Source: JBFELO01 sp041552055
Lineage (GTDB): Bacteria > Acidobacteriota > Thermoanaerobaculia > Thermoanaerobaculales > Sulfomarinibacteraceae
Assembly: GCA_041552055.1 (NCBI GenBank)
Contig: JBFELO010000111.1
Location: 1-14,608 of the forward strand
Direction of reading: 5' to 3'
Length of the DNA: 14,608 nt
Below are positions 1-7,274 of this stretch, in pieces. The notes below the pieces were generated by a model, which made no database searches, was not told the DNA's origin, and saw only the letters and a program-made list of their open reading frames with translations. The translations under genes and the position numbers were made by a program. Positions within the stretch are counted from its first letter, which is position 1. Each line of letters begins with the position of its first letter.

Positions 1-191
1 GCAGCGACCCCGGATCGTCCGGCGGCTTCGACCTGACCCCGGTCGCCCACTACGTGCACCCGCTGGCTTCGGAGCCGCGTCCCACGGTGGGTGCCCTCGA
101 CATCGGCGCTCACGAGTTCGGCCGCGAGTGGATCTTCACCGACGACTTCGAAACCGGAGACCACGGCGCCTGGTCGGACTCGTCGCCGTGA
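1..191 (+). CDS. C-terminal end of a secreted beta-helix (choice-of-anchor) protein, 5' truncated by the window
   Basis: The frame is open from base 3 to the TGA at 189-191, giving 62 residues; the start lies outside the window. The segment contains VGALDIGAHEF, the usual last strand of parallel beta-helix 'choice-of-anchor Q' proteins, whose form is (V/I)GA(Y/H)E. It ends with the short tag FTDDFETGDHGAWSDSSP. In many secreted proteins of Acidobacteriota and Proteobacteria a D-x-FE-(S/T)-G-D-x-x-x-W motif sits at such an end; this is family knowledge recalled, not searched. The protein is probably extracellular or cell-surface. The next gene belongs to the same family and carries the same motif near its N-terminus, so the two may be tandem relatives. 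Nothing can be said about the missing N-terminal part. Confidence 0.75.
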   Translation, partial: SDPGSSGGFDLTPVAHYVHPLASEPRPTVGALDIGAHEFGREWIFTDDFETGDHGAWSDSSP

Positions 192-241
192 ACATTCCGG
201 GACCCACCCCGGCAGGGTGTCGGTCGCCGTGAATCGGATTC

Positions 242-277
242 GTCCCCGTCTCCGTCTCCGTCTCCGTCTCCGTCTCC
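242..277 (+). repeat. GTCTCC hexanucleotide tandem repeat
   Basis: Five perfect copies of GTCTCC occupy 248-277. They are preceded by one imperfect copy, GTCCCC, at 242-247. The overlapping octamer CGTCTCCG recurs in the intergenic region near 7275 and, inverted, at 7333 and 7345. The family is therefore dispersed in spacers rather than confined to this locus. Confidence 0.9.
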
Positions 278-373
278 GGCGAACAGGTTACCTCGAAGCT
301 GAAGCGGCACCTCGATCGTGAACCTCCAGCTTTTCAATCCCGGATCTCAGCGAAGCTGGGCTCGATGCGTGAG

Positions 374-406
374 CCCGGTCACCGGCCGGAACCAGGTGAC
401 CACGGG
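374..406. repeat. Inverted repeat (hairpin) upstream of the beta-helix gene
   Basis: GGTCACC at 377-383 pairs with GGTGACC at 395-401 around an 11-nt loop. CCC at 374-376 can extend the stem to GGG at 404-406 across a 2-nt bulge. The hairpin ends 36 nt before the ATG at 443. No T-tract follows, so it is not a typical terminator. It could be an operator or a leader RNA structure, but nothing in the sequence decides this. Confidence 0.4.
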
Positions 407-442
407 CATCATGGAGTGACAACCGGAGTGCGCGGAGGAAGC

Positions 443-862
443 ATGGTGGACGGTCGACAGAGATTGCTGATCGCCGGTGTTGCGCTCTCCGCAGCCCTGG
501 CCGCAGTGGCCGGCGAGCGCTCGCTGATGTTGTTCGACGACTTCGAGACGCGCGACGCGCGGTTCTGGTCGGCCTCTCTGCCCGAGGTGCCGGACACCGT
601 GTGCACCCCGGCGGCGACGCCGGTACCGCTGAGCGACCCGGCCGTCCTCGGCAACGGCAGCCCCGGCAGCGTGAGCCGGGCACAGATCCAGACCGCGCTC
701 GACAACGGCGGCCACATCACCTTCGACCTCGGTTCGTCGCCGTCGACCATCGTCCTCGACCAGGAGTTGGTCATCACCCGCGAGGTGGTGCTCGACGGCA
801 ACGGCCTGGTGACCCTCAGCGGCGGCGGTGTCACGAGAGTCGTGCGCGTGGTCCCGGCCTAG
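443..862 (+). CDS. N-terminal part of a secreted beta-helix protein, ended early by an in-frame TAG
   Basis: The start at ATG 443 is favoured by GGAGG at 434-438; an upstream ATG at 365 lacks a comparable site. The piece is 139 residues. Residues 1-24 form a signal peptide with basic RQR then a hydrophobic run ending AAVAG. Next comes the tag MLFDDFETRDARFWS (residues 29-43). Residues 67-135 match the first coils of choice-of-anchor Q beta-helix proteins: LGNGSPGSVSRAQIQTAL, GGHITFDLG, then LDGNGLVTLSGGG. The TAG at 860-862 interrupts the helix. The same frame continues without another stop to 2047, so this is the front of a single gene of about 535 codons. Unless the stop is read through, only a truncated domain is made. 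A sequencing or assembly error is the main alternative. Confidence 0.7.
   Translation: MVDGRQRLLIAGVALSAALAAVAGERSLMLFDDFETRDARFWSASLPEVPDTVCTPAATPVPLSDPAVLGNGSPGSVSRAQIQTALDNGGHITFDLGSSPSTIVLDQELVITREVVLDGNGLVTLSGGGVTRVVRVVPA
860..862 (+). other. In-frame amber codon interrupting the beta-helix gene
   Basis: The codons around it read GTC CCG GCC TAG GCA CCT GTA. The frame is identical on both sides, and both halves make sense as one beta-helix protein. This points to one substitution rather than an insertion or deletion. No selenocysteine-type element or other recoding signal was recognised nearby. Confidence 0.75.
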
Positions 863-2047
863 GCACCTGTAGACGCGTACACGGCCACCCTGCAGCGACT
901 CGGGATCGTGCACGGACAGACGCCGGCCGCGGATCCGGTCGAGGACAGCGGCGGCGGCATTCTGGCGCCCGGAGGCGGCGCGTGGCAGGCCACGAGCCTG
1001 GTCGCCGTCGAGTGCGAGTTCGCGCACAACCGGGCGGTGGTCACGGCCCAGGACAGTGGCGGCGGCGCGATCTACGCCGTCGGTCTGGACAGGCTGGTCC
1101 TGGCCGACTGCACCTTCGACCGCAACCAGGGATCGAACGGCGGTGCGGTCTACTCTCTCGGCAGCCGCGAGGTGGCGATCACGGGCTGCTCGTTCACCTC
1201 GAACGTGGCGACGGGCGACGGCGGCAACCCCGGCGACGGCGGCAACGGCGGCGCCCTGGGAGTCGATGGTGCCGCGCGCACCGTCCGAATCTGCGGCTCG
1301 ACGTTCCGGGACAACATCGCGAACGCTTACGGCGCCGGCTTCTTCTCGGTGATGTACGACGACGACAGCCTGACCGAGTTCGTCGCCTGCACCTTTCGCG
1401 ACAACCGCAACCCGGGCGACGATCAGTTCGCGGGTGGCGCCTACGTCCAGGGCGGCCCGTTCTCGATCCGCGACTGCCTGTTCAGGGGCAACGAGGCCAA
1501 CGGTGTCGGCGCCCTCTTCCTCGGCCCTTCGACCACCGGGGACCTGACCAACTGCACGTTCAGCCAGAACCTCGCCCGCCAGAGCCTGGCCGGGGCGATC
1601 ACGGTCAACACCTCGCGACCGGTCGACATCGTCAACGGCACCATCGTCGACAACCACGCCCCGGGCGAGTTCGCTTTCGCGGCCGGCCTCAATGTGGATG
1701 CGGTCAACGCCCTGACGTTGCGCAACACGATCCTCGCCGACAACACGGCCGGCAACGTGTGGAACCCGTGGAACATCCGGCGCACCGTGCTCGACGGCGG
1801 CGGCAACCTGCAGTGGCCGCCGACGCGTCCGAACGGTCAGACCGAGGAGCCGGCCACCGCCTCCGTGGTCTGGGCCGACCCGTTGCTGCTGCCGATCGGC
1901 GACTACGGCGGCATCAGCCAGACCATGCCCCCGGGCAACCTCAGCCCGGCCCTCGGCGGCGGGGTCAGCGGCGGGGCACCGCCGGCCGACCAGCGGGGCC
2001 GCGCGCGTACGTCACCGATTGACGTCGGCGCGTACGAGAACCCGTGA
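863..2047 (+). pseudogene. C-terminal part of the interrupted beta-helix (choice-of-anchor Q) protein
   Basis: This continues the frame of the gene starting at 443, directly after the TAG. It gives 394 residues and ends at TGA 2045-2047; the first possible internal start is GTG at 908. The protein consists of right-handed parallel beta-helix coils of the polymorphic outer-membrane type, such as GGAIYAVGLDRLVLADCTFDRN, GGAVYSLG, CTFRDNRN, CLFRGNEAN, CTFSQN and TILADN. A glycine-rich loop DGGNPGDGGNGGALG lies among them. The C-terminus has the closing pattern SPIDVGAYENP. Such proteins are exported and sit at the surface or are released. On its own this half has no signal peptide, so it would not be exported if translated from 908. 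I call it a pseudogene fragment. An intact original gene would span 443-2047. Confidence 0.65.
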
Positions 2048-2214
2048 TCAACCGGCGCGGACCTGCCGTCATGCAATCGTCTCGAGCCGTTCCCGACACA
2101 CGAGATGACTCGACATCAGCCCGCGGACGTCAGACACATGGCATGCATACTGCGAGGCGGGCACGGCAGCGAGATCGTACACGTCGGACTCGTCACCCGG
2201 CGCTCTGACGGAGA
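2048..2214. other. Spacer between convergent genes
   Basis: This 167-nt gap separates the ends of a plus-strand and a minus-strand gene. A short CGTCA/TGACG inverted repeat at 2191-2195 and 2206-2210 has a 10-nt loop and no T-tract. I do not call it a terminator, and I see no small gene. Confidence 0.5.
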
Positions 2215-3159
2215 TTAGTGTTGAATGTCTTCGACCGGATCCGCCAGACGCAGCAGCCCGCGTTCGCGATCGATAGTCAGCAGCTTATCGTGCAGGAATC
2301 GGCTGCCGATGTTGCCGAAGTCGGGGAACAGGTCCACCACGTACACCTCCGGGTCCCGCAACTCCAGATGACCGATGCGGACCGTGCCGCGCAGCCGGCC
2401 GCTCTTGACGACCAGCGGGCCTCTTTCCCGCACCATGATCAGCTCTCCATCGAAGACTAGCTCCGCGGCAAGGGTCCCCGGTAGGGTGATGCCGTCGGGT
2501 GAGCCGGTATCCACATGAAAGACCAGGGAACGGCCGTCCACCTCGCCAACCACGCTGATCACCGGGGCGAGCTGGCATGGCATCACGCCGGGACCGTCCC
2601 CCTCGAGTGCTCCCGGCCCGATGCTGATCGTTCCCCCGGCGAAGTCGAACGTGACCAGCCCCGGCGGCAGGCTGTGCACGCTCAACACGCCGTGGTCATC
2701 TCCCAGCTGCGGCATGTCCGCCGCCAGGAATCGAAGATCGTCGAGCCGCAAAACTCCTGCCTCCGTCACGGCGACCTCGACGATGTCTACCTCTGTCGCG
2801 GTGCCCCCGGCCGGGTTGAAGATCCTCTGGCTACCGAGGCTTTTGAGGCCGAGCTGTCCGGCGACCGCAGCCGAGAGGACGTTGCCTCCGGCGCCGGTGT
2901 CGACGAAAAACCGAAACGGTCCCTGCCCGTTCAGTGACACCGACACCATCGGACGCGACTGCCCTGGAATCGTCTCGAGAACGATCGGCTCGGGCGCGTC
3001 CGCTCGGCAGAGTGACGGCGGGAGGGCTGTCCACATCAGCCATGCCGTCGCGACAATGGCGGCGGCCCGCCGCCGTCTCTCGACTCTGGGTGACGCCGGT
3101 GGTCCGCTCTGCGCGTCGCTCCTCCCCAACTCACGCCGGTGCGTGGACCACGACCGCAT
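2215..3159 (-). CDS. Membrane-anchored or exported bilobal retropepsin-like aspartic protease
   Basis: The start is ATG at 3159-3157, overlapping the upstream TGA by one base (TGATG). The product is 314 residues. An arginine-rich stretch (residues 25-31) and a hydrophobic segment (32-50) form a signal peptide or anchor, so the enzyme likely acts in the periplasm. Two catalytic motifs are visible: FFVDTGAGG with D87-T-G, and FHVDTGSPD with D217-T-G. Each is followed by a later hydrophobic-Gly turn: HGVLS near 157 in the first lobe, and GNIGSRFL (282-289) then LLTID in the second. This is the layout of the bacterial 'aspartyl protease family' (retropepsin-like, clan AA), with both aspartates supplied by one chain. 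It is the last gene of a four-gene cluster and is translationally coupled to the metallo-beta-lactamase gene. The substrate is unknown. Confidence 0.82.
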   Translation of the reverse strand: MRSWSTHRRELGRSDAQSGPPASPRVERRRRAAAIVATAWLMWTALPPSLCRADAPEPIVLETIPGQSRPMVSVSLNGQGPFRFFVDTGAGGNVLSAAVAGQLGLKSLGSQRIFNPAGGTATEVDIVEVAVTEAGVLRLDDLRFLAADMPQLGDDHGVLSVHSLPPGLVTFDFAGGTISIGPGALEGDGPGVMPCQLAPVISVVGEVDGRSLVFHVDTGSPDGITLPGTLAAELVFDGELIMVRERGPLVVKSGRLRGTVRIGHLELRDPEVYVVDLFPDFGNIGSRFLHDKLLTIDRERGLLRLADPVEDIQH

Positions 3160-4007
3160 CACAACTCGACCCGCGTGCCGGTGTGGAACGACTCCAGCGT
3201 GTCGCCCATCACGCCCTCGAGTACACGGTACGCCTTGGCACCGGTGCAGTGGGACGAGTAGACCTTGCCGGGCGAAAAACCCAGGATCGTGCGGCCGATA
3301 TCCTCGACCTCGTCGCGACTCGCGGCCATGGTGTTCATGAAGGGCAGGCCGATGAGGTGAAAACCACCGATGACGGCCTTGATCGGAACCCCGGGGAACC
3401 GCTCCGCGGCCGCCTCGATCATGTTGAGTACGCCGCTGTGCGAGCACCCGGAGAAGACGACCATCCCGTCTTCCTCGCGCACGACCATGACCAGCTCGTG
3501 GTCGAACGGGTCCGGAACCAGCGACCCGTCGCGCTTCACGAAGAGGTGTCGGTTGCCCTTGGGCCGCGCGTGGGTAGATCCGATCTCGGTGATCAGCACG
3601 ACTCCCGGAGCGACCTCCGCGGACCCTTCGACGAACTCGAACCGGTCTCCGTGCCGATCGAAGAGTTCCAGGTCGATACCGATCGGTCGTTTGATGAACC
3701 CGAGCGCCTTGAAGTACCGCCCCGCGAGATCGCCCCCGCGCAGGTAGACCCTCGCCATCCGGTTGATCTCGAGAAACCGTTCCAGCCCACCACCGTGGTC
3801 GAAGTGGTGGTGGGAAACGACGGCGAGATCAACCGCGGCTATGTCTATGCCGAGCGCCTCGGCGTTGTCGACAAACACGCCCGAGGTCCCGGTGTCGAAC
3901 AAGATCTGGCGCTCGCCGACCTGCACGTGGAGCGACAGCCCGAACTCGGCCGTCAGGTCCTCTCGTTCCTCGATCCTGTCGTTTTCGACCAGGGTCGTGA
4001 TGCGCAT
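3159..4007 (-). CDS. MBL-fold metallo-hydrolase, COG1237 type
   Basis: The start is ATG at 4007-4005, with AAGGGGGA upstream at a good distance; the product is 282 residues. Metal-binding motifs of the metallo-beta-lactamase superfamily are clear: SHHHFDHGGG (65-74, the HxHxDH core), SGCSHSGVLN (186-195) and GGFHL (214-218), with SHCTG (252-256) near the end. The pairing of SGCSHSG with GGFH and HCTG is typical of COG1237. Members of that group are often annotated as 7,8-dihydropterin-6-yl-methyl-4-(beta-D-ribofuranosyl)aminobenzene 5'-phosphate synthase. That name is poorly supported for bacteria, so I use only the general one. No signal peptide is visible, so the protein is probably cytoplasmic. 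It lies 28 nt after the lipoprotein gene and overlaps the aspartic protease gene by one base, in one likely operon. Confidence 0.88.
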   Translation of the reverse strand: MRITTLVENDRIEEREDLTAEFGLSLHVQVGERQILFDTGTSGVFVDNAEALGIDIAAVDLAVVSHHHFDHGGGLERFLEINRMARVYLRGGDLAGRYFKALGFIKRPIGIDLELFDRHGDRFEFVEGSAEVAPGVVLITEIGSTHARPKGNRHLFVKRDGSLVPDPFDHELVMVVREEDGMVVFSGCSHSGVLNMIEAAAERFPGVPIKAVIGGFHLIGLPFMNTMAASRDEVEDIGRTILGFSPGKVYSSHCTGAKAYRVLEGVMGDTLESFHTGTRVEL

Positions 4008-4035
4008 TTCGACATCCCCCTTGAACTGCTCGGGT

Positions 4036-4971
4036 CTACAACTCCGGCCGCGACACCAGGTCGACGTGGAGCCGGAGCCAACCGTCGTCGAGCACCACCT
4101 CGCCGTAACGCTCCCGGTAATCCTCGAACACCAGCCGATCGTCATCGCTCGACAGCACCTCGAGGTATGGATCGAGGTTCGACACCAGGTGTGCAAGCGC
4201 CCGGCCCGCTGCCGCAGCGTCGCCGTAGGGTACGACGATCCTCGTGGACCGTTGTCCGTCCCCATCCTCGTACTCGGCCGCGACCGCAGTCCGCTCGCCT
4301 CCCAGCAGGAGCACGTCGCCCTCGCCGAGGGTGATGAACGGTTCCAGGGTGAACGGGCCGCGGATCACGCGCTCGCTGCCGGCCACCAGGCCCGCGGTCG
4401 GAAGGCCCGAGAATGGATCATCGCCGATATCGTCCGGGGTGCGGTCGGCGATGTAGCTCGCGAACGCGACGAGCGCCTCGCCGAGGTCTTCCTCCGGCCG
4501 AAGCGAGCTCACGATCACGTAGTCCCAGCCGCGCACCATCTGCAGCTGCAGCGGACTCGCGGTGTGGCGCGCCGCCAGCGCAGGATCGGGCCGCTCGCTG
4601 CCGCACTTCATCAGGTAGCTGCCGAGCGCCGCGGTCGGGTCGGTCATGCGATACCGCTCGACCTCGATCGCGCCGCCGTCCGATTCGTAGCGCTGCACGT
4701 CGAGCCGGTAGAATCCGAGCTCCAGGAAGACCTCGGCGCCGCCGTTGATGTGGCCGTACAGGTCGGCGCCCTGGAAGACACGGGGCGAGGCCTCCCGCTG
4801 CCAAATCTCCAGAAAGCCATCCGGCGGCAACGGGTCTGCCTCGTATATCCCTCGTCCACCGCACCCCATCGACGTCGTGACGGCACAGGCCACTGCCAGA
4901 CAGGCGCACCAGTGGATCGTCCACCGGAGGGCGCGAGCTGCACGGCGCCTGTCGCGACGTATTCGAATCAT
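4036..4971 (-). CDS. DUF6599-like probable lipoprotein
   Basis: The start is ATG at 4971-4969, in a 4-nt ATGA overlap with the DUF362 stop, with GGAGAGAGG directly upstream. The product is 311 residues. A basic N-terminus (RIRRDRRRAAR) precedes a hydrophobic segment and TTSMGCGG. C37 is a plausible lipidation site, although SMGC is not a perfect lipobox. The mature part begins with DGFLEIWQRE and GADLYGHINGGAEVFLELGF (residues 68-87). That 'INGGAE..LE.GF' block is what I recognise as the DUF6599 signature. Later blocks include TAALGSYLMKCGSERPD and a region with V(I/V)SSLRPEEDLGEALVAFA. The function of the family is unknown. It is probably anchored in the outer or inner membrane facing the periplasm, next to the Tat-exported DUF362 protein encoded by the overlapping gene, so a joint role is a reasonable guess. 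Confidence 0.75.
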   Translation of the reverse strand: MIRIRRDRRRAARALRWTIHWCACLAVACAVTTSMGCGGRGIYEADPLPPDGFLEIWQREASPRVFQGADLYGHINGGAEVFLELGFYRLDVQRYESDGGAIEVERYRMTDPTAALGSYLMKCGSERPDPALAARHTASPLQLQMVRGWDYVIVSSLRPEEDLGEALVAFASYIADRTPDDIGDDPFSGLPTAGLVAGSERVIRGPFTLEPFITLGEGDVLLLGGERTAVAAEYEDGDGQRSTRIVVPYGDAAAAGRALAHLVSNLDPYLEVLSSDDDRLVFEDYRERYGEVVLDDGWLRLHVDLVSRPEL

Positions 4972-6200
4972 CCTCTCTCCACCGTGAGGTGCTCGATCTT
5001 GCCCGGATCGGTGACACCGAGCCCGAGGCGCTCCGCATAGCGCAGGTAATCGGTGAAGCGCGGGTGTTCGTTGACCTTCACTTCCATCTCCTTGCGCTTG
5101 TTCAGGATGTGCTGGTGACAGACCATGTCGAGTGCGAAAGGGTCGGTGGCGAGGTACAGCGAGTGGTGCGGGTATACGAACTGCGCGTTCATCATCGGGC
5201 CGCCGTCGTACTGGCCGCGCAGGCCGTCGGCGATGTTGAGCACCAGCTTGTCGCGCACCCAGGGCGCCGCGAGCACCTCGGTGCAGACATCGAAGAACAG
5301 CGGCACGTGCAGCCGGCCGGTGTTGCACAACGCGCCGTAGCCGAGATTCTTGGTGGCCACCGAGATGCCGTTGCCGGTGTTCTTGAGCACCGGGAGGTTG
5401 ACGATCTTGGTCACGTCGCGGGTCACCAGCTTGCCGAAGTAGGAGTACTCGCCGGCGAACACGTGCTGGTTGAGGTAGAACTCGTCGTCCTTGTAGCCCC
5501 GCACGCCTTTGCCGACTACTCCCTTGGCCAGGTAGAAGGCGTCGCGGTCGAATTTGTCCTCGCTCACGTGACGGCCGTCCGCGGTGCGCCAGCCGTCGCC
5601 CTCTTCGTCCATTGTCTGGAGGGCCTCGATCCGCACGCCCGGGAAGTTCTCGGCGGTGTAGCCGGCATCGCTGAGCATCATGTCGAAGCGGTCCCAGATC
5701 ACGATGTTGTTCTTCGACAGGCCGCCGTCGACGAGCCACCGAATCATCGCATCGACCAGCTCGTGCCGCGTGTTGATCAGCGGCGGACCCACCGGGTTGA
5801 CCTTCAACCCGACCACGTCGTCCGTCTTGAAGAGCATCTTGAAGCTCTCCTCTGGCCCCACCCCGGTCAGGCGGCCGAGGCCGTCGGCCACCATCTCGCG
5901 AACGACCTTCGCGTCCACCACGTCGTCCTTCAGCGACCTCGGATCGGTGACCTGCACCACCCGGCCCGGGAACGGACCCGGAATGGCGCCGGCGGCGCGC
6001 GGGACCTTCATGAAGTCGTCGATATTCGTCTCGGTCTTTGCCGGAACCTCCGAGCGCGGTCCGCCCTCCTGCTCCTCGCCGAAGGCGGAGGGGACGCCGA
6101 GCACCACGCCACCGCTCGCCACCGTGCACACCCCGAGCCCTTTGAGGAACTGACGGCGGTTCGCCGCCAGCACGCTGTCCATCGAACGGTATCGCCTCAT
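4968..6200 (-). CDS. Tat-exported DUF362 domain protein
   Basis: The start is ATG at 6200-6198, with AGGGGAGG six bases upstream; an internal ATG at 6182 is weaker. The product is 410 residues. NRRQFLKG (14-21) followed by a hydrophobic stretch to about residue 40 is a twin-arginine signal, so the protein is probably exported folded. The body fits DUF362 (PF04015). It has DDVVGLKVNPVG (128-138), NTRHELVDAMIRWLVDGGL then NIVIWDR, a core block IVNLPVLKNTGNGISVATKN (266-285), and a closing TDPFALDMVCHQHI (352-365). Cysteines at 25, 292, 306 and 361 do not form a ferredoxin cluster, unlike some longer DUF362 proteins. The Tat signal may mean that it binds a cofactor before export, but none is evident. 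It is the first gene of the minus-strand cluster. The molecular function of the family is not established. Confidence 0.88.
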   Translation of the reverse strand: MRRYRSMDSVLAANRRQFLKGLGVCTVASGGVVLGVPSAFGEEQEGGPRSEVPAKTETNIDDFMKVPRAAGAIPGPFPGRVVQVTDPRSLKDDVVDAKVVREMVADGLGRLTGVGPEESFKMLFKTDDVVGLKVNPVGPPLINTRHELVDAMIRWLVDGGLSKNNIVIWDRFDMMLSDAGYTAENFPGVRIEALQTMDEEGDGWRTADGRHVSEDKFDRDAFYLAKGVVGKGVRGYKDDEFYLNQHVFAGEYSYFGKLVTRDVTKIVNLPVLKNTGNGISVATKNLGYGALCNTGRLHVPLFFDVCTEVLAAPWVRDKLVLNIADGLRGQYDGGPMMNAQFVYPHHSLYLATDPFALDMVCHQHILNKRKEMEVKVNEHPRFTDYLRYAERLGLGVTDPGKIEHLTVERG

Positions 6201-6464
6201 CGATCGCCTCCCCTGGTCGATATCGAGCCCACCCCAGATTTCTCCATCCCCCCAAAGGTGACACCTGATTTGGTGATGTGCAACACCTTTTCGGCGCATT
6301 TCCCGTTATTCGGCTGCCGATTGGTGATTTGAATCGCTGCCATTCTGTACACAAGGACGGAGAGTTGTAATTGAGGTGATCGGACCCGCGCGGCTTCCAG
6401 ACGTCATGAAGCCGGTGGTTTCGGTCGCTCACGGCAGGACATCCCGTAAAGGGAGGATCGAACC
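6201..6464. other. Divergent intergenic region between the DUF362 and prepilin-like genes
   Basis: It should hold promoters for both directions. It appears more AT-rich than its surroundings around 6265-6380. A short direct repeat TTGGTGAT occurs at 6270-6277 and 6321-6328. I found no -35/-10 pair good enough to call on either strand. AAAGGGAGG at 6448-6456 is the ribosome-binding site of the prepilin-like gene, and AGGGGAGG read on the minus strand at about 6207-6214 serves DUF362. No small gene is supported. Confidence 0.5.
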
Positions 6465-7040
6465 ATGACGCACGCAGGGATCAACCCATTGCACGAGGCG
6501 GAGATCGAAGAAGGCCGTATTGACCTGGACGCCGACGATCGTCGTCACGAGGCCGGCTTCACCTTCATGGAGCTGATCGTGGCGGTCTGGCTGATCGGCG
6601 TCCTTTCGGTCCTCGCCCTCGGGATCCTCAACGGCCGCATCGAGAAGGCCAAGCTGGCCCGATGCTTCGTCGACATCCGGTCGATCCAGTCGACGGTGTG
6701 GACCATGAGCGACGGAATCACCTGGCCGGAATACGGCACCTTCTGGGAGAGCGCCTGGTCCGGAAAGAGACCCGGCCCCTACCACTACTTCCCCAACAAC
6801 ATAGATCGCAACAGCGGCCACGGCAACGACCTCGACATCTGCGACGAGGAGAATCCCGGGAAGTCGGAGGACAACCGCGACTGCAAGGACATCGAGTTCG
6901 TGATCGTCTGCCAGCACGACCACCGGCAGCTGGCCAACTACGTCTACATCGAGGACGAGGGGCCGCCCACCATCGCGGGCTGGTCCAGGGAGACCAACCC
7001 GGGCTACGACAGGTGGATCGACTACAAGTGGGAAAACTGA
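6465..7040 (+). CDS. Orphan type IV prepilin / pseudopilin-like protein
   Basis: The start is ATG at 6465, with a strong AAAGGGAGG eight bases upstream; the product is 191 residues. Residues 31-54 read as a prepilin peptidase site and N-terminal helix: G31 then FTFMELIVAVWLIGVLSVLA, with the conserved Glu at mature position 5 (E36). Cleavage after G31 by a PilD-type peptidase and N-methylation of F32 are expected from the family. The leader is 31 residues long and acidic (nine Asp/Glu), whereas usual leaders are short and basic. The C-terminal head (60-191) is polar and rich in Asp, Asn, Trp and Tyr, with cysteines at C67, C126, C142 and C149 that could form disulfides. No other pilus or type II secretion genes are nearby. 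It could be a minor pseudopilin or a standalone substrate of a distant system. The head group was not recognised. Confidence 0.85.
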   Translation: MTHAGINPLHEAEIEEGRIDLDADDRRHEAGFTFMELIVAVWLIGVLSVLALGILNGRIEKAKLARCFVDIRSIQSTVWTMSDGITWPEYGTFWESAWSGKRPGPYHYFPNNIDRNSGHGNDLDICDEENPGKSEDNRDCKDIEFVIVCQHDHRQLANYVYIEDEGPPTIAGWSRETNPGYDRWIDYKWEN

Positions 7041-7274
7041 CCTGATCTTGCCATCAGCTCGCCCACCGCGCCGGTCGCAGTCTCCTTCGTATCTGTGCGA
7101 TTGAGCACGCGTCGCTGAGATTCGATCCTTGGTACGCCACCACTGTGTCCTGGATCGTCTCCCGAGCATCGCGCAACCAGTCGCACCCTCCGTCAGCGGT
7201 AGACACCTCTCGGATAGTTCAGTTGTTCCCGTGTTCTGACATCGCGGTACTGGCCACCCCGACAGGCCCGTTTT

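Larger units (their letters stand above)
192..442. other. Repeat-rich intergenic spacer between two beta-helix genes
   Basis: No coding sequence is credible here. The spacer holds an 11-bp direct repeat GTCGCCGTGAA at 182-192 and 223-233, whose first copy includes the upstream stop codon. It also holds the GTCTCC tract listed separately and an inverted repeat CCAGCTT/AAGCTGG at 326-332 and 353-359. A second inverted repeat, just before the next gene, is also listed separately. I found no confident sigma-70 promoter. The ribosome-binding site GGAGG at 434-438 belongs to the next gene. Confidence 0.6.

Noticed and set aside
248..277. CRISPR-like array
   Set aside because: It is a simple 6-bp tandem repeat without spacers.
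860..862. Amber codon as programmed recoding (for example pyrrolysine)
   Set aside because: Nothing nearby suggests recoding, the protein family has no reason to need it, and a single substitution or sequencing error is simpler. It is kept only as a point to check.
347..1657. Minus-strand 436-residue open frame opposite the beta-helix gene
   Set aside because: It is a Val/Ala/Arg/Asp-rich shadow without recognisable structure. The plus strand encodes obvious beta-helix coils, and the shadow frame is open only because of the high GC content.
2191..2210. CGTCA/TGACG hairpin as terminator for the four-gene cluster
   Set aside because: The stem is only five base pairs, the loop is 10 nt, and no U-run follows on the minus strand.
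3160..3447. N-terminal extension of the aspartic protease to 3447
   Set aside because: The extra 96 residues are a shadow of the MBL gene. The ATG at 3159 overlaps the MBL stop and is followed directly by a basic stretch and a hydrophobic signal segment.
4036..6432. A single 798-residue minus-strand reading frame covering the lipoprotein and most of DUF362
   Set aside because: Its upstream part is an arginine-rich shadow of DUF362 in another frame. The real lipoprotein start is the ATG at 4971, with a ribosome-binding site and an overlap with the DUF362 stop.
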